Notes: a model not told the origin generated them from the letters alone. Positions 25,361-36,881 are shown, numbered from the stretch's first letter. The stretch is 64,000 nt of DNA from Chalara sp. BL73 (GCA_918026815.1 CAKJVC010000147.1:496001-560000), one strand, 5' to 3'. Program-made: numbers and translations.

Positions 25361-27627
25361 ATGCCCTCGTTCAAGATCCCACCACAGCCACCACTGAACT
25401 TCAACCACACCCCAGAAGATATCATATCCCTTACCGAGAACACCATAAAAGAGACCCGCGCTATCCAGGACAAGATCATTGCTGAGGTCCCTGTCGACAA
25501 GGCATGCCATCTAGCCCAGCGCCTCTAAATCCCATCTAACATGCACCACAGGCAACATTCGCCAACACCATCCTTCCTCTGGCACTTAATGAGAACAAGT
25601 CGCTCAACCTGACCCGTCATCTCAAATTCTACAGCAGCACATCTACCTCCGAGGCGCTCCGTGCCGCATCTAGGCGGTCGCAATCCCTCGTTCAAGCAGC
25701 CGACCTAGAGACCCTTCTCCGTCCCGGGCTATCAGCACGCGTTTCCGCCGTTTTTAATCTCAATGAGGACCTAGACGAGCAAGACGCCACTTACCTCAGG
25801 CGGCTCCATACAGAATTTCAGCGCAACCGCCTGGGCGCGAACGACCGCTTCAAGGGGGTTCAAGCCCGTCTCCTGGAGCTGAAAATGGCATCACTCAAGT
25901 CCCTGAACGCCGCATCTGGCATCTGGCTTTCGAGGGACGAGCTCGACGGCCTGCCAGCCGATGCCGTAGCTGCCTTGGAAGAGAGGGATGGGAAGCTGCT
26001 CCTCCCGTTCGGGAAACCGCATTTCGAGAACGCGATGCGATGGGTCAGGAGCGGAGCCGTCCGGAGGAGGATCTATATTGGCAACGATCGTCGGTGCCTG
26101 GATAACGTCCCAAGGCTCAAAGAGATCATCCTCCTTAGGGACGAGGCGGCAAAGTTGCTTGGGTATGAGAATCATCTTGCGTATAGGATTGAGGACACGG
26201 CGATGAAGGATCCCGAGTGGGTCCGGGGATTCATGAACGATTTGTATGTGAAAATCAAACCGATCGCAGAGGGAAAGATCAAGGAGCTGTTCGAGCTGAA
26301 GAAGAAGCATCTCGGAGAGGAGATGACAGACGAGGAGAATCATTTCTTTATTTGGGATTTCTCATACTATGGCAACTTGGCGAAGGAGAATGAAGTGGCG
26401 TTCGACGAGAAGAGATTTTCGGAGTACTTCGAGTTGTATAACTCGCTCCTGGGCATGTTAGGGATCTTTTCGCACATTTTCGGCCTGCGGTTCGAGGAAA
26501 GCTCCTCTGAGAAATTAGAAAATTTGACATCTAATCATGTGGTAATATGGCATGAATTCGTGAGGGTATTCACGGTCTGGAATGGCGACGGAACAGGTGG
26601 TGAGTTCATTGGATATCTCTACCTAGATCTCTTTCCACGACCGGACAAGTTTAACCATGTTGGAACATATGGTCTGCAGATGGTATGTCTTCCCCTTCCT
26701 CAGGTCCAATATGTACTAACATAAGAGCAGAACTACATCGATAAAGATGGTGTTCGCTATTACCCTTCATCAGCTCTGGTTATGAATCTTCACCCACCGG
26801 CTGATAATTCACCGTCCCTTTTGACACCAGAACAAGGACGCTCCTTATTCCACGAACTGGGCCATGCAGTCCACGGTCTCGTAGCTAATTCTCGCTACGC
26901 CAGTCTAAACTCCTTCCATCCCCGTGACTTTGTCGAAATTCCATGCATCCTACTGGAGAATTGGTTCTGGACGCCATCTATCCTGAGGTCTATTGGCGTT
27001 CATTATTCCCATCTTCCTTCATTCTCTGAAATGTGGGAGAGTAACAACCACGGCACAGAGAAACCTGACAGGGAGCTACCGCGCGAGTTAATCGCACAGC
27101 TTGTAGGGACAAAAGATCTTAACGAAGCCGTTTCTCTGCTTAAACAGCATCACATCTATGCATTCGATCTGAAGATACACAGCGCGCCAAGAGAAAAACT
27201 CGAGGTGATGAAACTGAGTGAAGAATGGAACCGCCAAAATGTTGCCATCACTGGACTTTGTGGAGCTGAGGTCCTTGGCGAAGGTTGGGAATGGGGTCAT
27301 GGATCATCGCGTCTTGGAATGTGGCTGAGAAATTATGATGCAACCTGTTACGTATATGTAACGTAAGTTTCCTCCCATCATCTACTATGACTATAGCGTA
27401 CTTCTATTTGGTAAACGAAAGCTAATGCAATTTATAGCGGCAAGGCGGTTGCTCAAGATCTGTTTGTCACGAAATTCAATAAGGATCCTATGGATCCAGT
27501 GACTGGTATGCACTGGAGGCACACAGTACTTGAAGCCACGTCGAGCAACGGGTTGCAGAACTTGAAAGAATTTTTAGGGAGGGAGCCGAATGCCAAAGCG
27601 AGATCCAGAGAATTAGGATTGAGTTGA
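25361..27627 (+). CDS. M3-family zinc oligopeptidase (thimet/saccharolysin type)
   Basis: Predicted cytosolic (possibly also intermembrane-space) zinc metallopeptidase that cleaves short peptides. Exons 25361-25501, 25552-26682, 26731-27362 and 27438-27627 give about 697 residues. The zinc site is LFHELGHAVHGL; the usual family form is HEFGH, here with Leu. The downstream Glu-containing segment FHPRDFVEIPCILLENW is present, as is the C-terminal GxxxxYGYL-like region in changed form (YVYVTGKAVAQDLF). The first intron (25502-25551) begins GC rather than GT but has a good CTAAC branch sequence and restores VDKATFANTI. It has no N-terminal presequence that I would call mitochondrial. It lies just upstream of the kynurenine cluster on the same strand as the FAD monooxygenase; I see no reason to link them functionally. 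Confidence 0.93.
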
Positions 27628-28384
27628 ATGTGATGCTGTGCTTTGGGTCTCTGTTCCTTGCCTCACCGTTTGTTTTCGCTTGCGCTAGTTCACATGAACA
27701 CTTCTTATAGCTCCTATGCGCATTTAACTACCAAAATTTGGTTGTCGAATAGTCCAACAACATATCACAATCATTGTTCAATTCGACTATATGAGAACAA
27801 TTAGGTTTTGCTGGTGGAAAGAAGTCTCCTTGACCTCTTGCTACACCGTACAATATTTTTAAAATATCTGGCGGATCGCGGGGTGTATCACTGTTTATGG
27901 CCGAGATAACCAACCCGAGCTGATCCACCCAGTTCCAAGATCCGACTTCAAGTTTTGAGTCGCAAAAGAAGACTGTGAGGTAAATTTGGCTGCAGAATAT
28001 TGATATCGAAATATGGGTACGGAGGCACCGACGGAGGCTTGGCAAAAGAATGCCGGCTTTAAACTTTCTTGTCGGAGCCATCTTCGTCCAAATACCCCAC
28101 CTGTGCTGCCAACGGTCCGGGCACGGGGCGTAAGTCGGATGGTGTTGCCCATACGTAACTTGAAGCAGCCGTAATGCTCCTATCTTTGTTCTTATCGGTA
28201 GGGGAAAGGACGAAATGATATGTGGATCGTGCCCTTCTCCAGTCTACATATCAAGACATAGTCCTTCTTGAGCTGTATCGTTAAGTTTATTGAGAGATTG
28301 TTAGCCATTGCTTTGCCTCGTGCAACGGAGAGTTTTGGGAACATATCCCGGAGGTAAGAATAATTGAAATACAAATTGAAGAAA
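27628..28384. other. intergenic region upstream of FAD monooxygenase
   Basis: Presumed promoter of the FAD monooxygenase. Two overlapping minus-strand frames (27728-28081, 27895-28152) have no domain signal and are rejected. A CGG-N-CCG pair occurs near 28113. Confidence 0.45.
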
Positions 28385-29760
28385 ATGGGTTCCATTGAGA
28401 GTGGATGGCGAGAGCTGGACGTGGCTGTTATTGGGGGTGGAATAGGTAAACTAAACTTTATGGTTATTGATCTATTGATACTGATGTGGCCATTAGGTGG
28501 GCTATCTGTTGCGACGTCTATGCGGAAAGCTGGTCATAGAGTGACGATATATGAGCGAGCTGATTTTGCAGGGGAAGTAGGCGCATCAATCTCGTGTGCA
28601 GCCAACGGAACCCGATGGCTTGAGGAATGGGAGGTTGATATTCCTATTGGCAAGCCTGTGATATTGCAAAAGCTCATCTCGCATGACTGGAAGACCGGAG
28701 AGGTTCAGAATGTGTACGACCTTGCGGACTATAAAGAACGGTGGGGTTATGTATGTGCCTCTGGTAGGAATTGACGAGGAACTATACTGATCCTAGATAG
28801 GTATATAATATGTTCCATCGAGTTAACATGCATGAAATGTTGATGGACTCTGCAATGGACAAAAGGCACGCTGGTATTCCTGCGATACTCAAGGTCAACC
28901 ATAAGTGCGTGGAGATCGACCACCAAGCCGGCATCATCACATTCGAGAATGGCGTGAAGGCACAGCATGACCTGATCATCGGAGCTGATGGCGCAGGCTC
29001 GTCGGTCAGACGTACTTTGGGTATCATCCCGGATAGAAAACAGTCCACCTCGCATTGTTACCACTGCATTATTACAACGGAGGAGGTGAAACGACTTGGA
29101 TTAAAAGATCATTCTCCAAACTCAGCCATAGAATTTTGGGGTGGACAAGGCATCGACAAGATTGTATTCTCTCCATGCCGGAACGGGGAGGTACACTCTT
29201 TTTACTGCTTCTTTCCTACAGAGCTTGCCAAGAATCCTGGTGAAGGATGGGGACATACCATCACGATGGAGGAGCTGCTTGCCCCGTTCGAGACACTGGA
29301 CCCAGAGTTGTTGGCGATCTTCAAGAATTCATATGATATCAAGCCGTGGCGGCTGTTTGTCCATCAGCCTTATGCATACTGGCAAGACGGCGTCACCTGC
29401 ATCTTGGGAGACGCTGCGCACCCAATGATGCCGGATCAAAGCCAAGGAGCATGCCAAGCGATCGAAGACGCCGCTGCGTTGGGGATAATTTTCAGCCGGA
29501 AGTATGAGTTTGCGGGCACCCCCGAGGGCGTGAGGGAGGGGTTGAAGATATATGAGCAGGTCCGGAAACCAAGAGCAACCAGGGTTCAGGAGGCAAGCGC
29601 AAAGGCAAGGGAGAATATCAATGAGCGAATTGGCTTCTCGAGCAACACAACCAGCGCAATGTATAAGGTATCTGACGAGAAACGGAAATTAACCATTGAA
29701 GAGATGAACGGATATGATATGTATGCGGATATTGAGGGTAGGGTAGTGGCGTTACATTGA
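28385..29760 (+). CDS. FAD-dependent aromatic monooxygenase (salicylate hydroxylase-like)
   Basis: Class A flavoprotein monooxygenase of about 424 residues, exons 28385-28445, 28497-28750 and 28801-29760. The first intron splits the dinucleotide-binding motif; splicing gives VIGGGIGGLSVATSM with YERADF after it. The middle carries the DG motif IIGADGAGSSVRRTLG, and the C-terminal half has the FAD-ribityl motif CILGDAAHPMMPDQSQGACQ. These are typical of salicylate hydroxylase, 6-hydroxynicotinate monooxygenase and relatives, which use NAD(P)H and oxygen to hydroxylate or oxidatively decarboxylate an aromatic acid. It is not kynurenine 3-monooxygenase as far as I can tell, since it lacks that family's C-terminal membrane segment. 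Next to indoleamine dioxygenase and kynureninase, anthranilate or a derivative is a plausible substrate, by inference only. Confidence 0.9.
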
Positions 29761-30110
29761 GGAAACTTTTTTTGCTCTGGTGTTCAGGTTTAGGCGTAAA
29801 GTAGATTCTAATATGTCCAAAATTTCAATGTAGCACCCAGAAACATTATTCAATTTCGTGTTTTGAACTGCATAAGACTGTTGACCTGCAGGATCCCTCC
29901 ATTCGGATTTTGAAGAGTATGTGGATCAGCCTAAGGCATGTTGAATAACCCCACCATAAGAGTGCCAAGATTCCGCGGCACGGTGCCGTGCCCATCCATT
30001 AATTAACCTTATCAGTCAAACATTCGATAAACACAACCACAAAACGCTTTCTCCGTATAATCGTATTAATGTCGGACTTCTGTTCTTAGATTTGGGGATG
30101 AAGGAAGCGT
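29761..30110. other. intergenic region upstream of Zn2Cys6 regulator
   Basis: 350 bp between monooxygenase and regulator, presumed promoter of the regulator. It holds the inverted CGG/CCG motif listed separately. Confidence 0.5.
29973..29993. promoter_or_regulatory. candidate Zn2Cys6 binding site (CGG-N2-CCG inverted repeat)
   Basis: GGCACGG and CCGTGCC face each other across two bases, making the CGG-N2-CCG inverted pair at 29981-29988, with a CCGCGG palindrome just before. It lies about 120 bp upstream of the regulator's start. Zn2Cys6 dimers bind inverted CGG triplets, so autoregulation is possible. Assignment to this regulator is inference. Confidence 0.4.
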
Positions 30111-32749
30111 ATGTCAACCGAACCACCACCACGTAAGCGGATTAGGCAGGCTTGTGAGCCTTGTCGGTAAGAATTCTGGTTGGCCTGCTCATCCCTTGAG
30201 TTCGTTCTCATATGTTCTCTAGACGCAAGAAATCACGATGTCCTGGTGAGAAGCCAATATGCTCCCACTGTGACCGTCTAAAACAGAACTGTCGCTATGA
30301 GGAAGAGACACCGCAGCGATTGAGGGGATCGCAACGGAATGATGGCACGGTGAGCCATGTCCCTGGAGATGGCTTCATTAATGATGGCCAATATTTACCG
30401 GCCAGGGCAAATTTTTTGGTATGTCATCTTAGTCAGGAAACTGATGTATGCTTGTGGAATCGTAAAAGAGACTCTTTTACGATTGATGTGTTATCACCTC
30501 GGGCAAAATGTTGAGGTCGGCCTCAATGTATCAAGAAGGTTGATACCTTAAGGTTCAAGATTATATCTTATTCATGGCTTTAATATATTTATTATCCGGA
30601 ACTTAGTCCTGTCATTAGTTTTGTAGCTGCGGTTACTAATGTTAGGTCAGGAAAATAGATTGAAGCTTGTGGAATCACAATTAGCGGAAGTGCTCTCGAA
30701 CCAAAATCCCGCGAACAGTAGCCTTTCACAATATGTTTCTGCTTCCGCATCGCCTCTCTTTCAACAAAGCCCAGCTCTTCGTGGTCAAGCCCCACATTCA
30801 AGGGAGTAAGTCATTACCATTCAAACTCCATTCAACCTGCCCGCTACTTCCCAATGCAAGAGGTGTGGAAATCCTAGTATGACAGTTTTGTCTGACTTTT
30901 GCAAGTGAATTACCGACAAGGGAAAGTATTCTTGCTGCGGCAGAGTCGTATCTTTTGTACTGCGATTCGCAGCCGTTTCCAGTATTCCACCGCCAAAGTT
31001 TCTTGCAAACTATTCACCAGCGAGATCCAGAGCTACAGTTTGCTATATTAGCTCTCACGTCACGATTTATGGAAGGCTCAGAAGCAACCAACGATTATAC
31101 TGAGTGCTCCCGCAGTATGGTCATGCAACGCGTATGTGATGGAAGGGTTGAATTATCTACAATTCAATCGCTTTGCCTGTTAAGCCTAGTGGATTTTACA
31201 AGTAAGTTTATCTCTAAACTATGGAAGGTTACAACGTATTTTCTTTCAAGATTGACGGGATTCTTGCATTATGATATAAGAAGGAATTTTTCTTATTATC
31301 TACGCATATGTATAGAGGTGTGGGTGATCATCATCTGCTCAAGTGAATGGGCCTTTTGATTAGCACTTTGCAGATCCTGTGCTACGCGCTGTAATACATA
31401 CGTATTGGCTTGTGCATTCGATCTCTGTTTATATAATGTCTCTGACTCATCTTACAGATGGTAACACGAAACGTGCGAGCATGCACAGTAGCCTTGCGTT
31501 CAGCCTTGCACATAACGCCGGTTTATCGTCCGAGTGTCGTCAAGTACTACCTGAGATCGTTCGTGAAGAACGACGTCGCTGTTTTTGGAGCCTGATTTTA
31601 TTCAAGCGCCTTCACGGCTTAGACTTAGGAATTCTGGACTACACCAGTGAGGAGAACTTTCCTTGGTTTCCGGAAAGCACGGGTAAACCAGCACAACCTG
31701 ACCCAGTCTTGTTAGCGAGCTCATCTCCTCGAGACATTATCGATCGCGGCATCATGTCTTGCGAGATCCAACTCTGCGAAATTTGGTTCAAGATCACTCG
31801 CTACGCGCGGCGCCGCGGAAAGCCTAGCACACTCCCTCCCTGGTCGCCACAATCGGAATATGCTGGTATTATGGCACAACAAATGGAGTTGGAAACCCGG
31901 ATGCCCCATGTACATCGTTTTCGGCCTGCCGAATTCTCGAAAAAACCCATGGTCGAGTTGCAGAATAATCGAGACTATTGGGGTCCTTGGATCATGGTGC
32001 AGTTTATCTACCACACCAACTTGTGCTTGTTAAACCACCCGTTATTGCTCTCTTTGCGCTTAAGGAATTTTAAATCTGAGATTCCAGAGATGTTCTTACA
32101 GAGCACGAGCGATTTGACATGCAGCCATGCAAGCTGGATCACTCATCTAATTAGCATGCTTGAGGCGAAATCATTCAAAATCACTGACGCATTTCTTGCG
32201 CATTGTGCTGCAATCGTGGCAACAATACTTTTACAAGAATCTTTCAATCCGGAATCAAGATCTGAAAAAATAGAAAACTTTACTCGTTGCTTACGCTTCA
32301 TCCAAGGATTCAGCGAATGGCCGCATGTAATGCGGATGGCCTCAAAACTCGAACGACTCCGTGAAACTGTTGTTTCGGCATATGGCACCGATCCAAGTCG
32401 CGGCTTGCTGATTGATTTGGGTCAGTTTTGGGAGATCCTTGAGTACGCGAGCTCGTCAGAGCTTTCAGGGTTGAAATCCATTTTCGGACCAACATTGCAG
32501 CTTGGTGAACATAGAACGACAACTGAGCTTGCCCATACATCATCGCTACCACCCCCCACGAGGGTCGATGCCCAAGACTTCGCTGGGACGAGCCACCCAC
32601 AAGGTGGATCGACCGTGGTTACCCCTTTCTTGTACTCCGATGATGAGTTGGCAGTGTTAGCCGAGAGCCTTTTCCAGCAGCACGATCCAACCCAAGGTAT
32701 GAATGGGGTGATTGGAATGAATGACTGGTGGAGCACTGGGAACCTGTGA
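30111..32749 (+). CDS. Zn2Cys6 transcription factor of the kynurenine cluster
   Basis: Nuclear fungal regulator, exons 30111-30166, 30223-30349, 30651-30805, 30906-31201 and 31458-32749, about 641 residues. The first intron lies inside the zinc cluster; splicing gives CEPCRRKKSRCPGEKPIC, then SHC and six residues to the last Cys (C-x2-C-x6-C-x6-C-x2-C-x6-C), with a basic RKRIRQ run before it. A short coiled-coil-like ENRLKLVESQLAEVL follows. The middle-homology region starts at PTRESILAAAESYLLYCDSQPFPVFHR and continues through NTKRASMHSSLAFSLAHNAGL. Two introns are long for this window, 301 bp (30350-30650) and 256 bp (31202-31457); the first boundary pair was chosen because it keeps frame into the coiled coil and is the least certain. 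Its position between the three enzymes suggests a pathway-specific regulator. Confidence 0.88.
30458..30484. repeat. 27-bp perfect hairpin in the regulator's long intron
   Basis: AATCGTAAAAGAG and its exact reverse complement CTCTTTTACGATT are separated by one base. It lies inside the 301-bp intron of the Zn2Cys6 gene. It could fold in the pre-mRNA or mark a small inserted repeat. Confidence 0.6.
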
Positions 32750-33016
32750 GGAAATAATGGTTTTATATTTTCAATGGATCTTAGTGTATCCCGAACTGCT
32801 CATGGCGAAAGCTCCATTTCCCGTTAATACCAACTAAATGCAACAAATGCCAACCGTCTTCAACAGGAACGGCCCAAGTCTTACGAGTCATGAGAAATTT
32901 TAACGAGATTTAGAAAGCAAACTACAATATGCTCAGATGTCCTACCAATGCCGATGCCAACGCCGATCCCTATGCTCTATATCTAATGGTATAGCATCTA
33001 TCAATTCAATTGATCT

Positions 33017-34332
33017 TCACCTGAATACTCGTTCCTTAGTCTCGTCCCGACTCTGCTTCAGAAAAGGCATTAATTGCGTGCCGCCTGTCCCCTCCAATCC
33101 ATCCTTCTTTCCCATACTCGCAACAGCCAGATTTAGACCACCACCAACGCCACCCTTGCCTTCTGCCTTTCCCTTAGCCGCAGGGCTGACGATATACCTC
33201 GTCACCATCCGGATATGGGAATCTCTTAGTCGCCCTAAACTGTCCACCGCTTCATTATACGCTCTTGTCAACTCTTCATCCGCTGAAGCCTCGACATATT
33301 CGCGAACGCCAGCTTCCCTTTCAATGACCTCTAAGAAAGCGCGATGGGGGCCAGGCATGTATTGTCTCATCTCTTTATGGAAGCTGTGTTTCTCCCGAGG
33401 GACTTCTCCGTTAACCTTGGTGGGGAAATGTCTGATGCCCAGCACTAAGTCCAAGAATTGTATTATGCTGCTCTGGGCATTACTCCCCCCGGAGTATCGG
33501 TGGAATGAGCCTTTCTCTGTGTCGTTCTCGGATGTTGGATAAAAGACTCCATACGGAAGTCCGGACGCTTCCATGTTCTTCGAGCCAGCGAGTACAGGGC
33601 GGATGCGATGATAGAAAGCATCCGCCCCGCAGTGCTCGTACATCCTGTTCAATAATCTTACAATATCGTCTACGCATATCGGAAATTCCCTCAAACACTC
33701 GATCACCGTCTGGGAGTCAGATGACCGTGCTGCGTTGATTGCTTTCAGCATAGTGGGGATGATCGAGGCACCACGGGCTTCGATGGTAATGGAGATGAGA
33801 TAGAACCATTCCTCATCCTTCGTGCCGGTAAATGTGTGTAATGATCTGAGACACTCCATTTGCAGAAGGTCAGAGCTGGGAAGAGCGGAGAAATTCCACA
33901 GACACAGAGATGCTGCTGTCGCGGCGGGTGGTATGCCCAAGTGCTCTGCAACTTTGAGGATTGGGATTGATATGCATGGCGGTAATATCTGTCTCTGGTC
34001 AGCACTACGCCGTTGCGAAAAGACCATCAATGGATACGAACCTCAGCAGGAGTCTCACCGCCCCAGATATATGCATGTGTCATGAATGCCAAAAGGACAT
34101 ATGCACGCTGCCATTCTCGGTCAGTCTCTAACCTCGACGTTGATAAAACGGCCAGCTTCTCGATTCTCGTTCTAAATGTTCGGTTGTTGAAACTTGGAGC
34201 CAAGTGTCGAACCACTTCTTCCCAGCCTTCATAGTAGGATGGAAGTTGTTCGAGCGGGAGTTCGTCTGGTAGAAAGCCATATCTTGAGGACACAGCATAG
34301 TCTGAGAGATTAATATTCAACGGGCCTTTCAT
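33017..34332 (-). CDS. indoleamine 2,3-dioxygenase
   Basis: Heme dioxygenase opening the indole ring of tryptophan to N-formylkynurenine, the first step of the kynurenine pathway. Exons 34332-34042 and 33988-33017 give about 420 residues. Splicing the 53-bp intron gives GGETPAEILPPCISIPILKV, the family entry into the large domain. Further hallmarks are FYHRIRPVLAGSKN, YSGGSNAQSSIIQFLD, SFHKEMRQYMPGPHRAFLE, and DSHIRMVTRYI, whose His is the expected proximal heme ligand. A Gly/Lys-rich loop (33190-33090 region) follows, as in many fungal members. The gene diverges from kynureninase, the enzyme two steps on, so the two probably share a promoter. Fungi often have several IDO paralogues; I cannot tell which this is. 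Confidence 0.94.
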
Positions 34333-34573
34333 GGTGTTGGATTATGTGGGGCCAGTATTGAGGATGAAGGTTGAAGTAAATTTATCTATTCAGGCAGTTT
34401 CTGCTTCAACTTTGTCTTGCTGAACGAGGCGTGAGGATGATGTTAAGAAGGCTAACGATGGAGCAGCAACAGATCGCGCTATTGTTCGCAGCAATAACAC
34501 CACAAGCACCTGTGTGGATTACGCTTGTGTCATGAGGATTCGAGTCCAGGCTAGAGGATTTACTACCTGTCAC

Positions 34574-34581
34574 CGGCGCCG
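34574..34581. promoter_or_regulatory. candidate Zn2Cys6 site CGG-N2-CCG
   Basis: The perfect palindrome CGGCGCCG, an inverted CGG pair with a two-base spacer. It matches the spacing of the site upstream of the regulator gene. Eight bases can occur by chance, so this is only a candidate. Confidence 0.3.
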
Positions 34582-34938
34582 CATCTAGCCGTACCCCTTC
34601 CGTCCCATTTTTCAGGCTCCGACGGAAGAGAAAGAAAATTATCCACTTTGTACTCTCGTGTTGAAACTTCTCCTGTTGTTATTCCCATTGATAGGGTGCT
34701 CCAACTATACTGAAGACTCAATAGCCTTGGATAATCTAGATTCTCAGCACCCAAAAAAATTGCATAGCATTTAGTATTACGTTTCCATCAAAAGAGCCTA
34801 TCGAACTGCTGCGCAACCCATGGAGCAAAGCATCAAATCTGACTAGGCCTATGTAAAACTAAGAGCCGCTTACGACATGGATAGCCGCAGGTCTTTGTGA
34901 AGGAACTAAAACACGGAGTCTTGGCCACGGATACGGCT

Positions 34939-34950
34939 CGGCTGGAACCG
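34939..34950. promoter_or_regulatory. candidate Zn2Cys6 site CGG-N6-CCG
   Basis: Inverted CGG triplets six bases apart, about 235 bp before the kynureninase start. Six-base spacing is the form bound by PPR1/UaY-type regulators. Candidate only. Confidence 0.3.
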
Positions 34951-35186
34951 CCCAACATCTCCGCCTTTCCTCTTGAGCCGAAAGATAGGGAAGCACGCAG
35001 TCGCCTAGCCCACCTAAAGGAAGTAAAAGTACAAGTGAAATCAAAGCTCCCATAATCTGCTCGAAATCAGGAAATCCAACTATTCTCAAGTCAAACCCAA
35101 CACCCCTTAGAAATCTCCCATCATTCGTGCAATAGTCAAACGTTGATATTTTGACCCTCCAATATTTGCCACCCAAAATAGTAACA

Positions 35187-36717
35187 ATGGGCTCCATTGA
35201 GCAAGAGTTCCCTATCAGGGAAAATGTCAAGGTTACCAAGCCATCTTTCCCTTCGGAAGCAAATACCATAGAGTACGCAAAATCGCTAGATGCAAAAGAC
35301 CACCTCCGTCACTTCAGAGAACAATTCATCATCCCATCCAAAGCCAATATAAAAGCCACCAAAGTAGAGAAACCAGGTCCGTCACCTCCCACTTCCTCCT
35401 CATCACCTGACTAACCAATAACCACAGGTCTCTCCAACGAGCCATGCATCTACTTCTGCGGAAACTCGCTGGGGCTTCAGCCCAAAGCAATCCGCGAATA
35501 TCTCAACATCCACCTGGACACCTGGTCCTCGATTGGCGTCCACGGCCACTTCCGCCAGCTCTCGGATTCGCCCATGTCGCAATGGCAACTCCTCGCCGAG
35601 CACGCCTCCAAGCAGGTCGCTCCCATAGTCGGGGCTCTCCCCGGAGAAGTCGCTACGATGGGCACCCTAACCATGAACCTCCATCTCCTGATGGCTTCAT
35701 TCTACGCGCCCACCCCTGAGAAAAAGAAGATCATCCTCGACTGGAAGGCGTTTCCGAGCGACCACTTCGCGATCGAGTCCCAGATCCGGCATCACGGGTA
35801 CGATCCCGAGGAATGCATGATTCTGGTCGGGCCTGACGAAGGGGAGTACGAGGTTTCGACGGAGAAGATCTTGAGGGCTATTGATGAGCATGCGGACACC
35901 ACCGCTCTCGTGCTGCTCCCCGGGTTGCAGTACTACACGGGACAGTTCTTCGATATCAAGACCATCACCGCTCACGCGCAATCCAAGGGTCTATTGATCG
36001 GCTGGGATCTCGCCCACGCGGTCGGTAACGTTCCACTTCAGCTCCACGACTGGAACGCGGATTTCGCGGTCTGGTGCACGTATAAGTATATGAATGCCGG
36101 CCCAGGCTCGATAGGCGGCTTATATGTGCATGAGCGACACGGTAAAGTAGATTATGGCCAGGACGAGAATAAGCCCATTTTCAGGCATCGACTGGCGGGC
36201 TGGTATGGTGGTGATCAGGTGGGGCGGATGAATATGGAAAATAGTACCTTCTTTTCATTTCCATTTTAAATCATATTGGTGCTGACGAAAAGCAGAATTC
36301 CGCCCTAGCCCAGGCGCATCAGGTTTCCAAGTGTCCACCACCTCCGCCTCAGACCTCGCCTCCCTTTGCGGCGCTCTCTCCGTGTTCAACCAAACTTCCA
36401 TGTCCACTATCCGCAAGAAGTCTGTCCACCTCACCGCCTACTTAGAACACCTACTTCTCTCAGATACCGAGTCGTCAACCCGCGCGTTCCAGATCATCAC
36501 ACCTTCGAACCCGGAAGCGAGAGGTACGCAGCTCAGTGTAAAGCTGAAGCCTGGACGCTTGGATACATTAAGCGACATGTTGGAGGAGGCAGGTATCGTG
36601 GCGGATAAGAGGCGACCAGATGTCATAAGGGTGGCGCCCGTGCCGTTGTATAATACGTATGAAGAGGCATGGAATTTTGTGCAGATATTTAAAGCCGCGC
36701 TTGCCAAGTGTGAATAA
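35187..36717 (+). CDS. BNA5: kynureninase (L-kynurenine hydrolase)
   Basis: PLP enzyme cleaving kynurenine to anthranilate plus alanine, or 3-hydroxykynurenine to 3-hydroxyanthranilate. Exons 35187-35376, 35428-36243 and 36296-36717 give about 475 residues. Family motifs are in order: [48 protein letters not shown], the Asp-containing [18 protein letters not shown], the PLP-lysine motif [20 protein letters not shown], and LAGWYGGD. Both introns are about 50 bp and restore EKPGLSNEPC and [14 protein letters not shown]. It begins MGSIE like the nearby monooxygenase, a coincidence I would not weigh. No mitochondrial presequence is seen. It diverges from indoleamine dioxygenase, so co-regulation is likely. 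Confidence 0.95.
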
Positions 36718-36881
36718 ATAGATATAAATAGCAATCTAAAACGTTAATAATCACACTTGTATGGACAAATAATCCGAACAGGGTAGCTAGGACATATGTC
36801 GAGTGATGTATGTACATCGCATTGTCTTGGGAGGCATCAAATTGCCTCGGTATCACAGAGGAGAAAAGGAACGCCTCCATG

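Larger units (their letters stand above)
34333..35186. promoter_or_regulatory. shared divergent promoter of indoleamine dioxygenase and kynureninase
   Basis: 854 bp between the start codons of two divergently transcribed kynurenine-pathway genes. It contains CGG-N2-CCG (34574-34581), the same arrangement found upstream of the cluster's Zn2Cys6 gene, and CGG-N6-CCG (34939-34950). Open frames here (34563-34754, 34859-35269) have no domain signal. Confidence 0.5.

Noticed and set aside
27728..28152. Overlapping minus-strand frames upstream of the monooxygenase
   Set aside because: No domain or splice support; in a likely promoter region.
28385..29760. FAD monooxygenase as kynurenine 3-monooxygenase
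   Set aside because: Motifs fit salicylate hydroxylase-like enzymes better, and the C-terminal membrane segment of KMO is missing.
34538..34560. T-loop-like GGATTCGAGTCC as part of a tRNA
   Set aside because: No matching acceptor, D or anticodon arms around it.
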